A program made the position numbers and the translations under genes. A DNA stretch of 64,000 nucleotides from Massilia sp. YIM B02763 (GTDB taxonomy: Bacteria > Pseudomonadota > Gammaproteobacteria > Burkholderiales > Burkholderiaceae_D), in assembly GCF_030412015.1 (NCBI RefSeq), contig NZ_JASNRD010000008.1, forward strand, positions 1 through 64,000. The letters are read 5' to 3'. The notes under the pieces were generated by a model. That model saw only the letters and a list, made by a program, of their open reading frames with translations, was not told the DNA's origin and searched no databases. Shown here in pieces: positions 10,834-19,472 of this stretch (position 1 is its first letter; the number at the start of each line of letters is the position of its first letter).

Positions 10834-13194
10834 ATGGGAGCGGGGCGCGCGGTCCGTCCGCTGGCTTTATTCGCGCTGGTCGTGCTGGCACTGCCGCCCG
10901 CCGGCGCGGCCGCCGCCGTGCCGGACGTCCTGGACGCCGCCCCGCTCGATGCGATCCCCGCAGCGCCCATCGCCGCCGAACTATTCCTCGAAGTCAGCAT
11001 CAACGGCCGGCCGACGGGCACCGTCGCCTCGTTCACCCAGGGCCCGAAGGGCTTGCGCAGCCCGGTACAGAACCTGGTCGACCTGGGCCTGGACCCGCGG
11101 CGCTTCGGCGTGGCCGGCCAGGACGCCTTCGACCTCGATGCCGTGGCCGGCCTGCACTACACCTACGACGCGGCGCGCCAGCGCATCGACCTCGCGCTCG
11201 ACGACAGCCTGCAGGCCCCGCAGGAACTGCGCGCCCGTCGCGTGCAGGCCCCCGCGCGTCCCACCGAGGACGCCGGCCGCGGCCTGCTGCTGAACTACAC
11301 GCTGCACGGCCAGTCCGGCTACGGCACGGCAGTCAACGCCATCACGGAGCTGCGCTATTTCGATGCCAACGGCGTCGTCAGCAATACCGGCGCGGCCGTG
11401 CTGCGCGGGTCGAACCCGGGGTACGTGCGCTACGACACGACCTGGGTCCGCGCCGACCCGGATGCCCTGAGCCTGCTCGAGGTCGGCGACGTGATCGCGC
11501 CCTCGCTGAGCTGGTCGCGCTCCATGCGCGTGGGCGGCATCCAGTGGCGCCGCAATTTCTCGCTGCGACCGGACCTGCTGACCTATCCCGTGGCCAATTA
11601 TGGCGGCTCGGCCGTAGTGCCCAGCAGCGTCAGCCTGTACGTCAACGGCATCCGCCAGTACCAGTCCGTCGTGGCCGGCGGCCCGTTCCAGGTGCGCGAC
11701 ATCGCCGGCTTCAACGGCGCCGGCCAGGCCACCGTCGTCACCGAGGACGCGCTGGGCCGCACGGTCACCGCCACGCTGCCCCTGTACGTGGACACGCGCC
11801 TGCTCGAGACGGGCCTGACCGATTATGCCGTCACGCTGGGCGCGCCGCGCCGGTCGTACGGCAGCAAATCGTTCGACTACGCCGGCACGCCGGTCGCGAT
11901 GGGCTCGCTGCGCCACGGCCTCAGCGACGCGCTCACGCTGGAAGCGCACGGCGAGGCGGGGCGGGGCCTCGTGAATATCGGCGCGGGCGGCCTCGTGCGC
12001 CTGGGCCAGGCGGGCGTCGTCAGCGCCTCGGTGGCCGGCAGCGCCGGTCGCATGCGCGGCGCCCAGGCCAGCCTCGGTTACCAGTACATCGCCCAGCGCT
12101 TCGCCATCGATGCGGAGAGCCTGCGCGGCACGCGCGGCTATGGCGACCTGGGCTCGCTCGACGACGCGCCGGCCGTGCGCGCCAGCGACCGCCTGAACCT
12201 GAGCGTGGCGCTGGCCGGCGGGCGCAACGCCGGCATCAGCTTCATCAACTACAAGCTGCCGGACCAGCCGGCAGCGCGCATCGTTTCCGTGTCCCTGGCC
12301 AGCCAGCTCGTCTACGGCGTGCAGGCCAGCGTGTCCGCCTACCGCGACCTGAACCGCGACGACGCGCGCGGCATGCAGCTGGCGCTCAGCTTCCCGCTGG
12401 GCGGCCATGCCGGCGGCAGCGCCGGCGTGGGCAGCCAGAACGGCGTGCGCACGACCTACCTGTCGGCCTCCGGCGCGCCCGATTTCGGCGGCGGATTCGG
12501 CTGGAACGTGCAGCGCGGCACGGTCGGCGACCGGCATTACGACCAGGCGCAAGTCCAGTACCTGGGCAGCGCCGGCCAGCTCAGCGCGACCACCCAGAGC
12601 GCCGGCGCCACGCGCGCCACCACGGTCGAGTTGACCGGGGCGCTGGTGGCGATGGATGGCGCTGTCGTGCCGGCGCGCCACGTGGGACGGGGCTTCGCGC
12701 TGGTCTCGACGGGCGTGGCGGACGTCCCCGTGCTGCAGGAAAACCGCGTGATCGGCCGCACCGACGGCGCCGGCCGCCTGCTGGTGCCGGACCTGATGCC
12801 GTACACCCGCAACGAGATCGGCATCGACGTGACGGCGCTGCCGGCCGACATGCGCGTGGCCTCGACCCGCGCGGGCGTGGTGCCGCGCCAGGCTGCGGGC
12901 GTGCTGGCGCGCTTCGCGCTGGAGCGCTATGCGGCGGCCACCGTCATCCTGCACGGCGCCGACGGCAAGCCGCTGCCTGTGGGCACGAAGGTCGTGCTGG
13001 ACGGCGGAGCGGAGACGGTCGTCGGCTACGACGGCGTCGCCTTCGTCGAAGGATTGAAACCCAATAACCGGCTGGTGGTGGGCGAGGGCGAGGGCGCCTG
13101 CACGCTGCCGTTCGCCTACGCCGCCGCCGCGGGCGGCGCGCTGCCGACCATCGGCCCCCTCGTTTGCAATCAACCTGTGGAGAACACCCCATGA
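10834..13194 (+). CDS. csuD: Outer-membrane usher, Csu/FimD family
   Basis: 786 residues, about the usual archaic-usher length. A signal peptide (LALPPAGAAA) precedes the N-terminal periplasmic domain (LFLEVSINGRPTG), the long translocation beta-barrel with the usher signatures YPVANYGGSAVVPSSVSLYVNG and PFQVRDIAGFNGAGQATVV split around a plug, and C-terminal plate domains ending with PLVCNQ. It exports and polymerises the subunits. The gap to the chaperone is 15 bases; its stop overlaps the tip gene's ATG. Confidence 0.93.
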   Translation: MGAGRAVRPLALFALVVLALPPAGAAAAVPDVLDAAPLDAIPAAPIAAELFLEVSINGRPTGTVASFTQGPKGLRSPVQNLVDLGLDPRRFGVAGQDAFDLDAVAGLHYTYDAARQRIDLALDDSLQAPQELRARRVQAPARPTEDAGRGLLLNYTLHGQSGYGTAVNAITELRYFDANGVVSNTGAAVLRGSNPGYVRYDTTWVRADPDALSLLEVGDVIAPSLSWSRSMRVGGIQWRRNFSLRPDLLTYPVANYGGSAVVPSSVSLYVNGIRQYQSVVAGGPFQVRDIAGFNGAGQATVVTEDALGRTVTATLPLYVDTRLLETGLTDYAVTLGAPRRSYGSKSFDYAGTPVAMGSLRHGLSDALTLEAHGEAGRGLVNIGAGGLVRLGQAGVVSASVAGSAGRMRGAQASLGYQYIAQRFAIDAESLRGTRGYGDLGSLDDAPAVRASDRLNLSVALAGGRNAGISFINYKLPDQPAARIVSVSLASQLVYGVQASVSAYRDLNRDDARGMQLALSFPLGGHAGGSAGVGSQNGVRTTYLSASGAPDFGGGFGWNVQRGTVGDRHYDQAQVQYLGSAGQLSATTQSAGATRATTVELTGALVAMDGAVVPARHVGRGFALVSTGVADVPVLQENRVIGRTDGAGRLLVPDLMPYTRNEIGIDVTALPADMRVASTRAGVVPRQAAGVLARFALERYAAATVILHGADGKPLPVGTKVVLDGGAETVVGYDGVAFVEGLKPNNRLVVGEGEGACTLPFAYAAAAGGALPTIGPLVCNQPVENTP

Positions 13195-14186
13195 CATCGA
13201 CCCTGGCCGCCTTCCTGGTCCGCCTGACCGCCATCTTCGTGGCCCTGTGGCTGCTGGCCCCCGGCGCCGCCCGCGCCGACGAGTGCACGGCGGCGATGAC
13301 GGACGTCGTGTTCAACAACGTCAATCCGATCGCCGGCGCCGACGTGTATGCCAGCGGCACGCTCACCGTCACCTGCAGTTTGACGCTGCTGTCGCCCAAT
13401 ACGCTGCTGCCGACGGCCTCGATCTGCGTCAGCCTGGCCGGGGCCGGCGGGACCTGGCGCACGATGACGAACGGAAGCAACACGCTGCCGTTCAACCTGT
13501 ACGTGGACAGCAGCTATTCCGCCGCGGCGATCTGGGGCTCCGCCTCGGTGCCGGGCACGTCGCAGTTCAAGTACGCCGGCGGCGGCCTGCTCGGCATCGG
13601 CTCGGCCAGCAGGACCTATACCGTCTACGGCAAGATCCCCGGCAGCGCCTTGTCCGGGGTGGCGACGACGGGCAGCGGCGACACGCTGTACACGGCCAAC
13701 TTCGCCGGCCAGGGCACGATCCAGTACGCCTTCAGCGGCCTGGTCACGCCGTCCTGCACGGCCGGCTCGAGCAGCACGTTCTCGTTCCAGGCGAAGGCGA
13801 ACGTCGTCAACGACTGCCAGATCAGCGTCGGCCAGCTCGCCTTCGGCACCTCGCGCGTGCTGAACGCGGCCGTGCGCGCCAGTACGAGCATGAACGTGGT
13901 GTGCACCGCGGGCAAGGCCTACCAGGTATCGCTGAACGCCGGCAACAACGCCGGCGGCGGGTTGCGCCGGATGAAGAACGTGGCGACGGGGGAGACGGTC
14001 GCCTACCAGCTCTCCAGCACGCTGGACGGCGCGGCCTGGGGCGACGGCGGCAGCACGGGCGTCGCGCTGGGCCGCACGGGCACGGGATCGAACCAGTCGA
14101 TCACGGTGTATGGCCGCGTGAGCCCGCAGACGACGCCGTCGCCGGGCGACTACAAGGATACGGTGACGGCGACGCTGTATTTCTGA
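13191..14186 (+). CDS. csuE: Two-domain spore coat U protein, Csu pilus tip adhesin-like
   Basis: 331 residues: a signal peptide (AAPGAARA) and two spore-coat-U domains. The first spans about 25-195 and the second about 200-331, ending in DTVTATLYF. In Acinetobacter the two-domain CsuE is the tip adhesin, and the last place in the operon fits that role. The start at 13191 overlaps the usher stop (ATGA), with TGGAG upstream. Minor subunits CsuA and CsuB of the Acinetobacter operon have no counterpart here, so this is the short form of the system. Confidence 0.87.
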   Translation: MTSTLAAFLVRLTAIFVALWLLAPGAARADECTAAMTDVVFNNVNPIAGADVYASGTLTVTCSLTLLSPNTLLPTASICVSLAGAGGTWRTMTNGSNTLPFNLYVDSSYSAAAIWGSASVPGTSQFKYAGGGLLGIGSASRTYTVYGKIPGSALSGVATTGSGDTLYTANFAGQGTIQYAFSGLVTPSCTAGSSSTFSFQAKANVVNDCQISVGQLAFGTSRVLNAAVRASTSMNVVCTAGKAYQVSLNAGNNAGGGLRRMKNVATGETVAYQLSSTLDGAAWGDGGSTGVALGRTGTGSNQSITVYGRVSPQTTPSPGDYKDTVTATLYF

Positions 14187-14216
14187 GCGGGGAGCCGGAT
14201 CGAAAGGACGGAAGGT

Positions 14217-14519
14217 TCAGAAGAAGACCGTGAGAGCCGCCGGCGCGCCGGTATCGGCCGGCTTCTCGGCGCGGCGCGGCTCCGTGGAAGACGCCGACGA
14301 AGACGCGGCGGCGCCATCGTTCGGAACGATCCGGTAGGGCGTCCGGTATTGGCAGCTGACCTGGGCATCCAGGCCCGGGGCGGCGCTGCCGCTGCGGATC
14401 GCGCATGCTTCCTGGATGCGGAACGTGACTTCCATGGTGGCCGACTGCGTCGCCGCGCCGGCAGTGGGCGCACTCGCCATCGCCATTGCCGCCATCGCTG
14501 CCGCCATCCATTTGTTCAT
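14217..14519 (-). CDS. Small secreted SCPU-like protein, convergent to the pilus operon
   Basis: 100 residues: a signal peptide (ending TAGAA), then MEVTFRIQEACAIRSG and VSCQYRTPYRI. These resemble the Cys-containing first strands of the Csu subunit (VADCTI ... VTCTNTTPYNV). A low-complexity Ala/Ser/Glu stretch follows, then the terminal strand ALTVFF, which parallels TVTATVYF. It looks like a shortened or diverged pilin-like subunit on the opposite strand, 30 bases from the tip gene's end. The start at 14519 has GAGG 8 bases upstream. Confidence 0.65.
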   Translation of the reverse strand: MNKWMAAAMAAMAMASAPTAGAATQSATMEVTFRIQEACAIRSGSAAPGLDAQVSCQYRTPYRIVPNDGAAASSSASSTEPRRAEKPADTGAPAALTVFF

Positions 14520-14763
14520 TTGTCCGCCTCGCTTGTCCATGCTCTTATTATCGACCAGCGGGTCAGCACGCGCAAATACAGGCGGGGCGGGGCGCCGGAC
14601 GCGCGGACCGCTGCGCGATGGCAGAAGATTTCGGGTTTGACGGCTTTGGATGCCGCAACCAATAAATTCCCTAAAGAAATATTAAGTTCTTGAAAGAAAC
14701 ACGGCCCGTGACTTTCGAATTTACCGGATAAACAGGCGCGTGACGTGGATTAGAGGATGTCCT

Positions 14764-15150
14764 CTAAAGCGCTGTTCGTTCCGCGAGCAGCTCGGTTGCC
14801 GTGCGCACCAGCACTTCCGGGCTGAAGGGTTTGACGACGTAGCGGTCGGCGCCGGCCGCGAGACCGGCCTCGACGTCGCTCTGCTGGCCGCAGGCCGACA
14901 GCAGCAACACCTTCACGTGGCGCGTTTCCGGATCCCCCTTGAGCCGGCGGCAAATGTCCAGGCCGCACATTTCCGAACCCAGCCAGACGTCCAGCACGAC
15001 CAGGTCGGGACGTTCCTGCGCGACCATCTGCATGGCGCCGACGGGATCGGCCGCCGTCACGACCCGTCCCAGGTGCTTCACGGTCAGGCGGATCAGGAGG
15101 CGCAGGTCGTCCTGGTCCTCGATGACGAGGATGGTGTTCGGTTCACTCAT
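14764..15150 (-). CDS. Single-domain response regulator (CheY-like receiver)
   Basis: 128 residues that are only a receiver domain. The acidic pair is E11/D12, the phospho-acceptor is D54 (VVLDVW), the conserved Ser is at 85 and Lys at 107 (VVKPFSP). With no output domain it must act by protein contact or in a phosphorelay. It overlaps the 3' end of the upstream histidine kinase by 8 bases, so the two are co-translated and very likely partners. Confidence 0.9.
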   Translation of the reverse strand: MSEPNTILVIEDQDDLRLLIRLTVKHLGRVVTAADPVGAMQMVAQERPDLVVLDVWLGSEMCGLDICRRLKGDPETRHVKVLLLSACGQQSDVEAGLAAGADRYVVKPFSPEVLVRTATELLAERTAL

Positions 15151-16717
15151 GGCCAGCTCCTATGGCAGGCAGGATCATCGTGACCTCGGTACCCGTGCCG
15201 GGGGCGGAGCGCAGCTCCACGGTGCCGCCGTGCAGGTCGATGATTTCCTTGAAAATCGTCATGCCCAGGCCGCTGCCCTGGACGCTCGAGCCCTTGTCGG
15301 CCCGGTAGAAGGCATCGAAGATCTGCGCCTGCTGTTCCGGCGTCATGCCGATGCCGCGGTCCCGCACCCGGATGCCGACGGTCGGCTGCGCGCCGGGAGC
15401 GGCCTGGAAGGCGCTGACCTCGATCGGGGTATCCGGTCCGGAATACTTGATGCTGTTGCTGACGATGTTCGTCAGCGCCTGCTGCAGCTTCTGGGCGTCG
15501 CCGGACAGGGTGGGCAGGCCCGGGTCGATGCGCACGGCGATGCGGTGCGCCTCGCCCAGGCCGACGAGGCCGGCCAGCGTCTGTTCCAGCAGCTCGCCCA
15601 CCGCGAGAGGGCGGAAATCCAGTTCGTCCTTGCCGCCGGCCTCGATGCGCGCCAGGTCGAGCAGCTGGTTGATCAGGTCGACCAGGCGGCTGGCCTGGCG
15701 ATGGATGATCTCGATCAGCTCGCGGCCGGTGGCGATGTCGAAATCGCGCTTGAGCAGCAATTCGGAAAAACCCAGCACGCTCGCCATCGGGGTGCGCAGT
15801 TCGTGCGTGGCGGTGGCGAAATACTTGCGCCGGCGTTCGTCGGTGGCGCGGTAGCGATCGTCCGCCGCGCGCCGCGTCGAGATGTCGCGCACGATCGCGA
15901 CGACGCGCTTCTCGCCGCTCAGGATCAGCCGGTTGACCGTGAATTCGAGCGGGAACAGGCTGCCATCGGTACGCCGGCCGATGCTTTCATAGGGTGTCAG
16001 GTTGATGAGGCCCGTGTTCGCGGCCAGTTTCTGCGGATCCTCGGCCAGCAGCGACTGGCCGAGCCGGTCGACCAGCCCGCTCGCCGACGTGCCGAAGATG
16101 CGTTCGGCGGCCGGGTTGACCCACAGGATCGTGCCGGCCACGTCCAGCATCAGCACGCCTTCCGGGATGTGCTCCAGCAGGGCGCGCATGCCGGCCTCGC
16201 TGTCGCGCTGGCGCTGCATGGCCCAGTTCAGTTCGACGGACGTCACCTCGTTGGCGGCGATGCTGCCCAGGTCGCGCAGCAGCGCGCGCTTGGCGGCGTC
16301 GAAGCGGCGCGGCCTGCGGTCCAGCACGCACAGCGTGCCCAGCCGGCTGCCATCCTGGGCGGCCAGCGGAAAGCCCGCATAGAAACGCAGCCCCGGCTCG
16401 CCCGTGACGAGGGGATTGGCGGCGAAGCGCGGGTCCTGCGCCGCGTCCTCGACGACGAAGATGTCGTCCTGGGTAATGGCGTGGGCGCAGAAGGAGACGG
16501 AGCGGGCGGTCTGGTCGAGGTCGAGTCCGACGCGCGACTTGAACCATTGACGGTCCTCATCGACCAGGGAGACCAGCGCGATGGGGACGTCGAACAAGCG
16601 GGTGGCGATCCGGGTAATGCGGTCGAAACGCTCTTCAGCGGGCGTATCGAGGAGATTCAGGTCCTTCAGGACTTGTAGCCGTTGCACTTCTTGTGGGTTC
16701 GTGGGCGTTCCTGGCAT
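15143..16717 (-). CDS. Cytoplasmic GAF-PAS sensor histidine kinase
   Basis: 524 residues without membrane segments. A GAF domain (about 20-165, with the FCAHAI ... YAGFPL pattern of redox/light-type GAFs) is followed by a PAS domain (about 178-295) and HisKA with the H-box THELRTP at about 304. The HATPase then shows NIVSNSIKYSG, DRGIGMTPEQ and GSGLGMTIFKE. It should sense an intracellular cue and phosphorylate the overlapping single-domain regulator. The next gene upstream on the same strand is an HTH-REC protein 46 bases away, possibly in the same circuit. Confidence 0.9.
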   Translation of the reverse strand: MPGTPTNPQEVQRLQVLKDLNLLDTPAEERFDRITRIATRLFDVPIALVSLVDEDRQWFKSRVGLDLDQTARSVSFCAHAITQDDIFVVEDAAQDPRFAANPLVTGEPGLRFYAGFPLAAQDGSRLGTLCVLDRRPRRFDAAKRALLRDLGSIAANEVTSVELNWAMQRQRDSEAGMRALLEHIPEGVLMLDVAGTILWVNPAAERIFGTSASGLVDRLGQSLLAEDPQKLAANTGLINLTPYESIGRRTDGSLFPLEFTVNRLILSGEKRVVAIVRDISTRRAADDRYRATDERRRKYFATATHELRTPMASVLGFSELLLKRDFDIATGRELIEIIHRQASRLVDLINQLLDLARIEAGGKDELDFRPLAVGELLEQTLAGLVGLGEAHRIAVRIDPGLPTLSGDAQKLQQALTNIVSNSIKYSGPDTPIEVSAFQAAPGAQPTVGIRVRDRGIGMTPEQQAQIFDAFYRADKGSSVQGSGLGMTIFKEIIDLHGGTVELRSAPGTGTEVTMILPAIGAGHE

Positions 16718-16763
16718 GTTCGCTCGGTAAATACATCACGTTGGCTTTCTTCTTAGAAATTGC

Positions 16764-17390
16764 TTAAGCCGCCGGACGGAGCACATGGTCGACTGCGCGA
16801 TGCAGTTCGGCAAATGGAACCGGTTTGGAAAATACGGGAATATCTTCCGGCAGACCCATGGACTTGATGGTAGCACGGTCCAGCCCACTGATCACGATGA
16901 TCGCCATGTTCGCGTACGCCTGGTCGTTGCGCAGCGTCCGGATCATGCGGAAACCGTCCATGCCGGGCATGCTCAGGTCGCTGATCAGGAGGTCGGGACG
17001 GGTTTCGCCGATACGGATCAGCGCTTCGAAACCGTTGCTGGCTTTCATCACGTCAAGCGGAAGGTCCCAGCCCGCCATTTCCAGCTCGTACAGGCGCAGC
17101 ATGGTCGCGTCGTCGTCGACCAGCAGCACCTTGCGGCCGGTATCTGCAGCCTGGCTGGCGGCGGGACCTGCAATCGCGTTGCTGCGCTGCTCGACCAGGC
17201 GGTTCACGGACGACATGGCGATGCGCCGGTGGCCACCTGCCGTTTTCCATGCCTGCAGCACCCCGCTTTCCACCCACAGCTGCACCGTGCGATGGGATAC
17301 CCCGAGCATCGTCGCTGCTTCCTTGGTGGAGCAGAACTCCGATGCGTCGTAGCTTTGCTCCCGCAAGTTTTGGCTGCTGTGCAATTTCAT
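16764..17390 (-). CDS. Response regulator with N-terminal excisionase/MerR-type HTH and C-terminal receiver
   Basis: 208 residues in the reverse of the usual order. A MerR/excisionase-like winged helix at 21-58 (STKEAATMLGVSHRTVQLWV ... AGGHRRI) precedes a receiver (about 86-205) with D92/D93, phospho-acceptor D138 (ISDLSMPG), Ser in VISG and Lys in FSKPVP. It probably binds DNA under phosphorylation control. The ATG at 17390 is preceded by TAAAAT 9 bases away and no ribosome site, so translation is probably leaderless; a TTG at 17426 would fall inside the promoter. It lies upstream of the GAF-PAS kinase on the same strand. Confidence 0.85.
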   Translation of the reverse strand: MKLHSSQNLREQSYDASEFCSTKEAATMLGVSHRTVQLWVESGVLQAWKTAGGHRRIAMSSVNRLVEQRSNAIAGPAASQAADTGRKVLLVDDDATMLRLYELEMAGWDLPLDVMKASNGFEALIRIGETRPDLLISDLSMPGMDGFRMIRTLRNDQAYANMAIIVISGLDRATIKSMGLPEDIPVFSKPVPFAELHRAVDHVLRPAA

Positions 17391-17398
17391 ATTTTCTG

Positions 17399-17426
17399 AT
17401 TTTACGTGGTCAGGTGATGCTGTCAA
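17399..17426 (-). promoter_or_regulatory. Sigma-70 promoter of the HTH-REC gene
   Basis: A perfect -35 box TTGACA (17426-17421), a 16-base spacer and a -10 box TAAAAT (17404-17399) on the minus strand. The expected start site is within 2 bases of the ATG at 17390, which predicts a leaderless transcript. Confidence 0.75.
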
Positions 17427-17783
17427 GCATTATTCATTGGCACTGGCCATGCTGCTGGGCCATGTTGCGCCGCGGTCCGGGATCATCGCCGTGTCGTGGT
17501 TTTCGGCGCGCGGTGCCTCGCTGCGCTGCGCATACCGACCAACATTATGCCCGCAATGTTTAATTTAAGCACGTGGTTCGTACAAATGCTCAGTCGCGAG
17601 CCAATATTTGGTGTAAAAGCACACAATTAACACGATGTCCTGAATCTATCAAATTATCACACACGCCGGCAAAGCCCGCTGCAGCGCGTCAATATTTTGT
17701 ATGAATACCGTCCCGTGTAGTGATGATAAAACGCAACAAACTCAGGAGGGCCGTGTATCGGAATTGCAGTTTTAGCCCGGTGG
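17427..17783. other. Intergenic region
   Basis: About 355 bases, AT-rich between 17540 and 17750. No gene, RNA or clear terminator was found. It separates the leftward HTH-REC gene from the 3' end of the leftward DUF11 operon. Confidence 0.4.
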
Positions 17784-19454
17784 TCACTGGATGCGTACGG
17801 TGACATTGACGCTGCCGTTCGCGCCGGGGGACAAGGTGCCCGTGAACCGCCACTCGACGGTTCCGGTCGCCCCTGCCGCCGGCTGCGTCGTGACGTTGCA
17901 GCCCGTCAGGCCCGCACCGAGGGTGCCGCAGGCACTGGCGGCATACGTGGTGAAGGCCGGGGTCGGATCCGTGATCCTGAGATCGGACAGCGTCGTGTTG
18001 CCCGTGTTCTGGTACGAGATCGTATAGGTGATCGTGGCGCCGGGCTGGGCGTCGGCCTTGTCCGCCGACTTCGTCAGCTTGAACGAGGCGCAGGCGTCGC
18101 AGATGCCCTCGACCGTCACCGTCACTTGGCCCAGGCCGATGCCCAGCAGGTTCAGCAGGGGATCGGCCACGCCCGTCAGCACCGGCGTCAGCACGGGTCT
18201 GAGCGTGCCCACGACGAGGGTCTTGAGGACCGGCGACACGACGGCATCGAGCAGGCCCAGCGACGGCGTCGTGCGCACGGACATGTTCGACACGAGGCTG
18301 TTGGCCATGCTGGTGGCGAACGCCGTGCTGGTGCTCACCGTGCGGGTCTGGGGAAAGGTCCCGGACATCGTGACGCTGGTCGAGAACGGCGCCTGGCCGC
18401 GCGTCGTGCTCTTGACCTCGATGGCCAGCACGGCGCCGTTGAGCACGAGCGAGCCGACCTGGCCGTAGCCGACGTCGGAGGCGGACAGCGTGCGCGAGCG
18501 GTTGAAGAACACGCTGTCGTCGATGTTGCCGATATACGCGTCGGCCACGCCCGGCGCCACCTGCAGGGTGACGGCGCGGTTGACGGCGTCGACGGCCGCC
18601 AGCGTGCCTTCGCCACGTGCCAGCTCCAGGTAGACGTCCAGCTTGCCGATCGCGAGCGACGCGCTGGACACGCCCGGCAGGATCGTCAGCACGTCGGTCA
18701 CGGGGCTCAGCGTCACCAGGTCGAGCTTGAGCTTGACGCGGATCGCGGCCGAATGGAAGGCCGAGCCGGTGGGGCCGCAGACATAGACGGGCGGTTCGAT
18801 CACCTGCGAGTACAGGGCCACGCTGTTGATCAGGCCGGCCTGGCCCAGCACGCCGCCGGAAATGCCGACCGGCTTGGGCGTCGTCAGCACGTTGCGTGTG
18901 TTATATAGCTGCACGAGGCCGGTCAGCATGTCGAGCGCATTGACCGTCGTGGCGCCGAGGGTGCCGGCATCGGCGGTCAGCTTCAGCAGGTCGCCGACGC
19001 GCACGGTGGCGCCGGTGCCGCTCAGCTGCGACGCCAGCGTCTGCAGCGCGCCGGACAGCGAGGTATTGACCTGGGCCTGGGCCTGCGCGCCGAGGGCGGC
19101 GGCGACCTGGGCCAGCGTGACGTTGGCGGCGAGGGCCTGCGCCGGGGACGACACGTTCGTCGACGCCTGCAGCGCGTTCAGGAAGCCGAGCACCTGGACG
19201 TTGCCGGTCGCGAGCGAATTCCAGTCGGCGGCCGTCAGCGACAGGTTGCTGCCCAGCAGGCTGCCGAGCAGCGGATTCAGGAGGGCGCTTTTTGACGTGT
19301 CGACGCTGGCCAGGCGCGGGCCGGCGGTGACGCAGGCGCCCACGGTGCAGGCTGCCCGTGCCGGGGCGCAGACGGCCAGCAAGGCGGCGCAGGCGAGGGC
19401 GGCGGCGCCCAGCTGGCGGGCGAAACGGGAGAGACGGTTTTTCAAATCAGTCAT
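17784..19454 (-). CDS. Exported DUF11-domain protein, last gene of the DUF11 operon
   Basis: 556 residues with a signal peptide (LLAVCAPARA). The central 400 residues are rich in Ala, Leu, Ser and Thr and match no domain I know. They include a hydrophobic helix-prone part (about 50-200) and a Thr/Ser/Val beta-rich part. The C-terminus (about 450-556) is one DUF11 domain (ATITYTISYQNTGNTTLSDL ... VNVTVRI). DUF11 domains are Ig-like modules of surface proteins. The start at 19454 has AGGA upstream and lies 18 bases after the stop of the 1637-residue gene, so the two are co-transcribed. It has no sorting motif. Confidence 0.8.
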   Translation of the reverse strand: MTDLKNRLSRFARQLGAAALACAALLAVCAPARAACTVGACVTAGPRLASVDTSKSALLNPLLGSLLGSNLSLTAADWNSLATGNVQVLGFLNALQASTNVSSPAQALAANVTLAQVAAALGAQAQAQVNTSLSGALQTLASQLSGTGATVRVGDLLKLTADAGTLGATTVNALDMLTGLVQLYNTRNVLTTPKPVGISGGVLGQAGLINSVALYSQVIEPPVYVCGPTGSAFHSAAIRVKLKLDLVTLSPVTDVLTILPGVSSASLAIGKLDVYLELARGEGTLAAVDAVNRAVTLQVAPGVADAYIGNIDDSVFFNRSRTLSASDVGYGQVGSLVLNGAVLAIEVKSTTRGQAPFSTSVTMSGTFPQTRTVSTSTAFATSMANSLVSNMSVRTTPSLGLLDAVVSPVLKTLVVGTLRPVLTPVLTGVADPLLNLLGIGLGQVTVTVEGICDACASFKLTKSADKADAQPGATITYTISYQNTGNTTLSDLRITDPTPAFTTYAASACGTLGAGLTGCNVTTQPAAGATGTVEWRFTGTLSPGANGSVNVTVRIQ

Positions 19455-19472
19455 GATGCGCGATCCTGGCGA

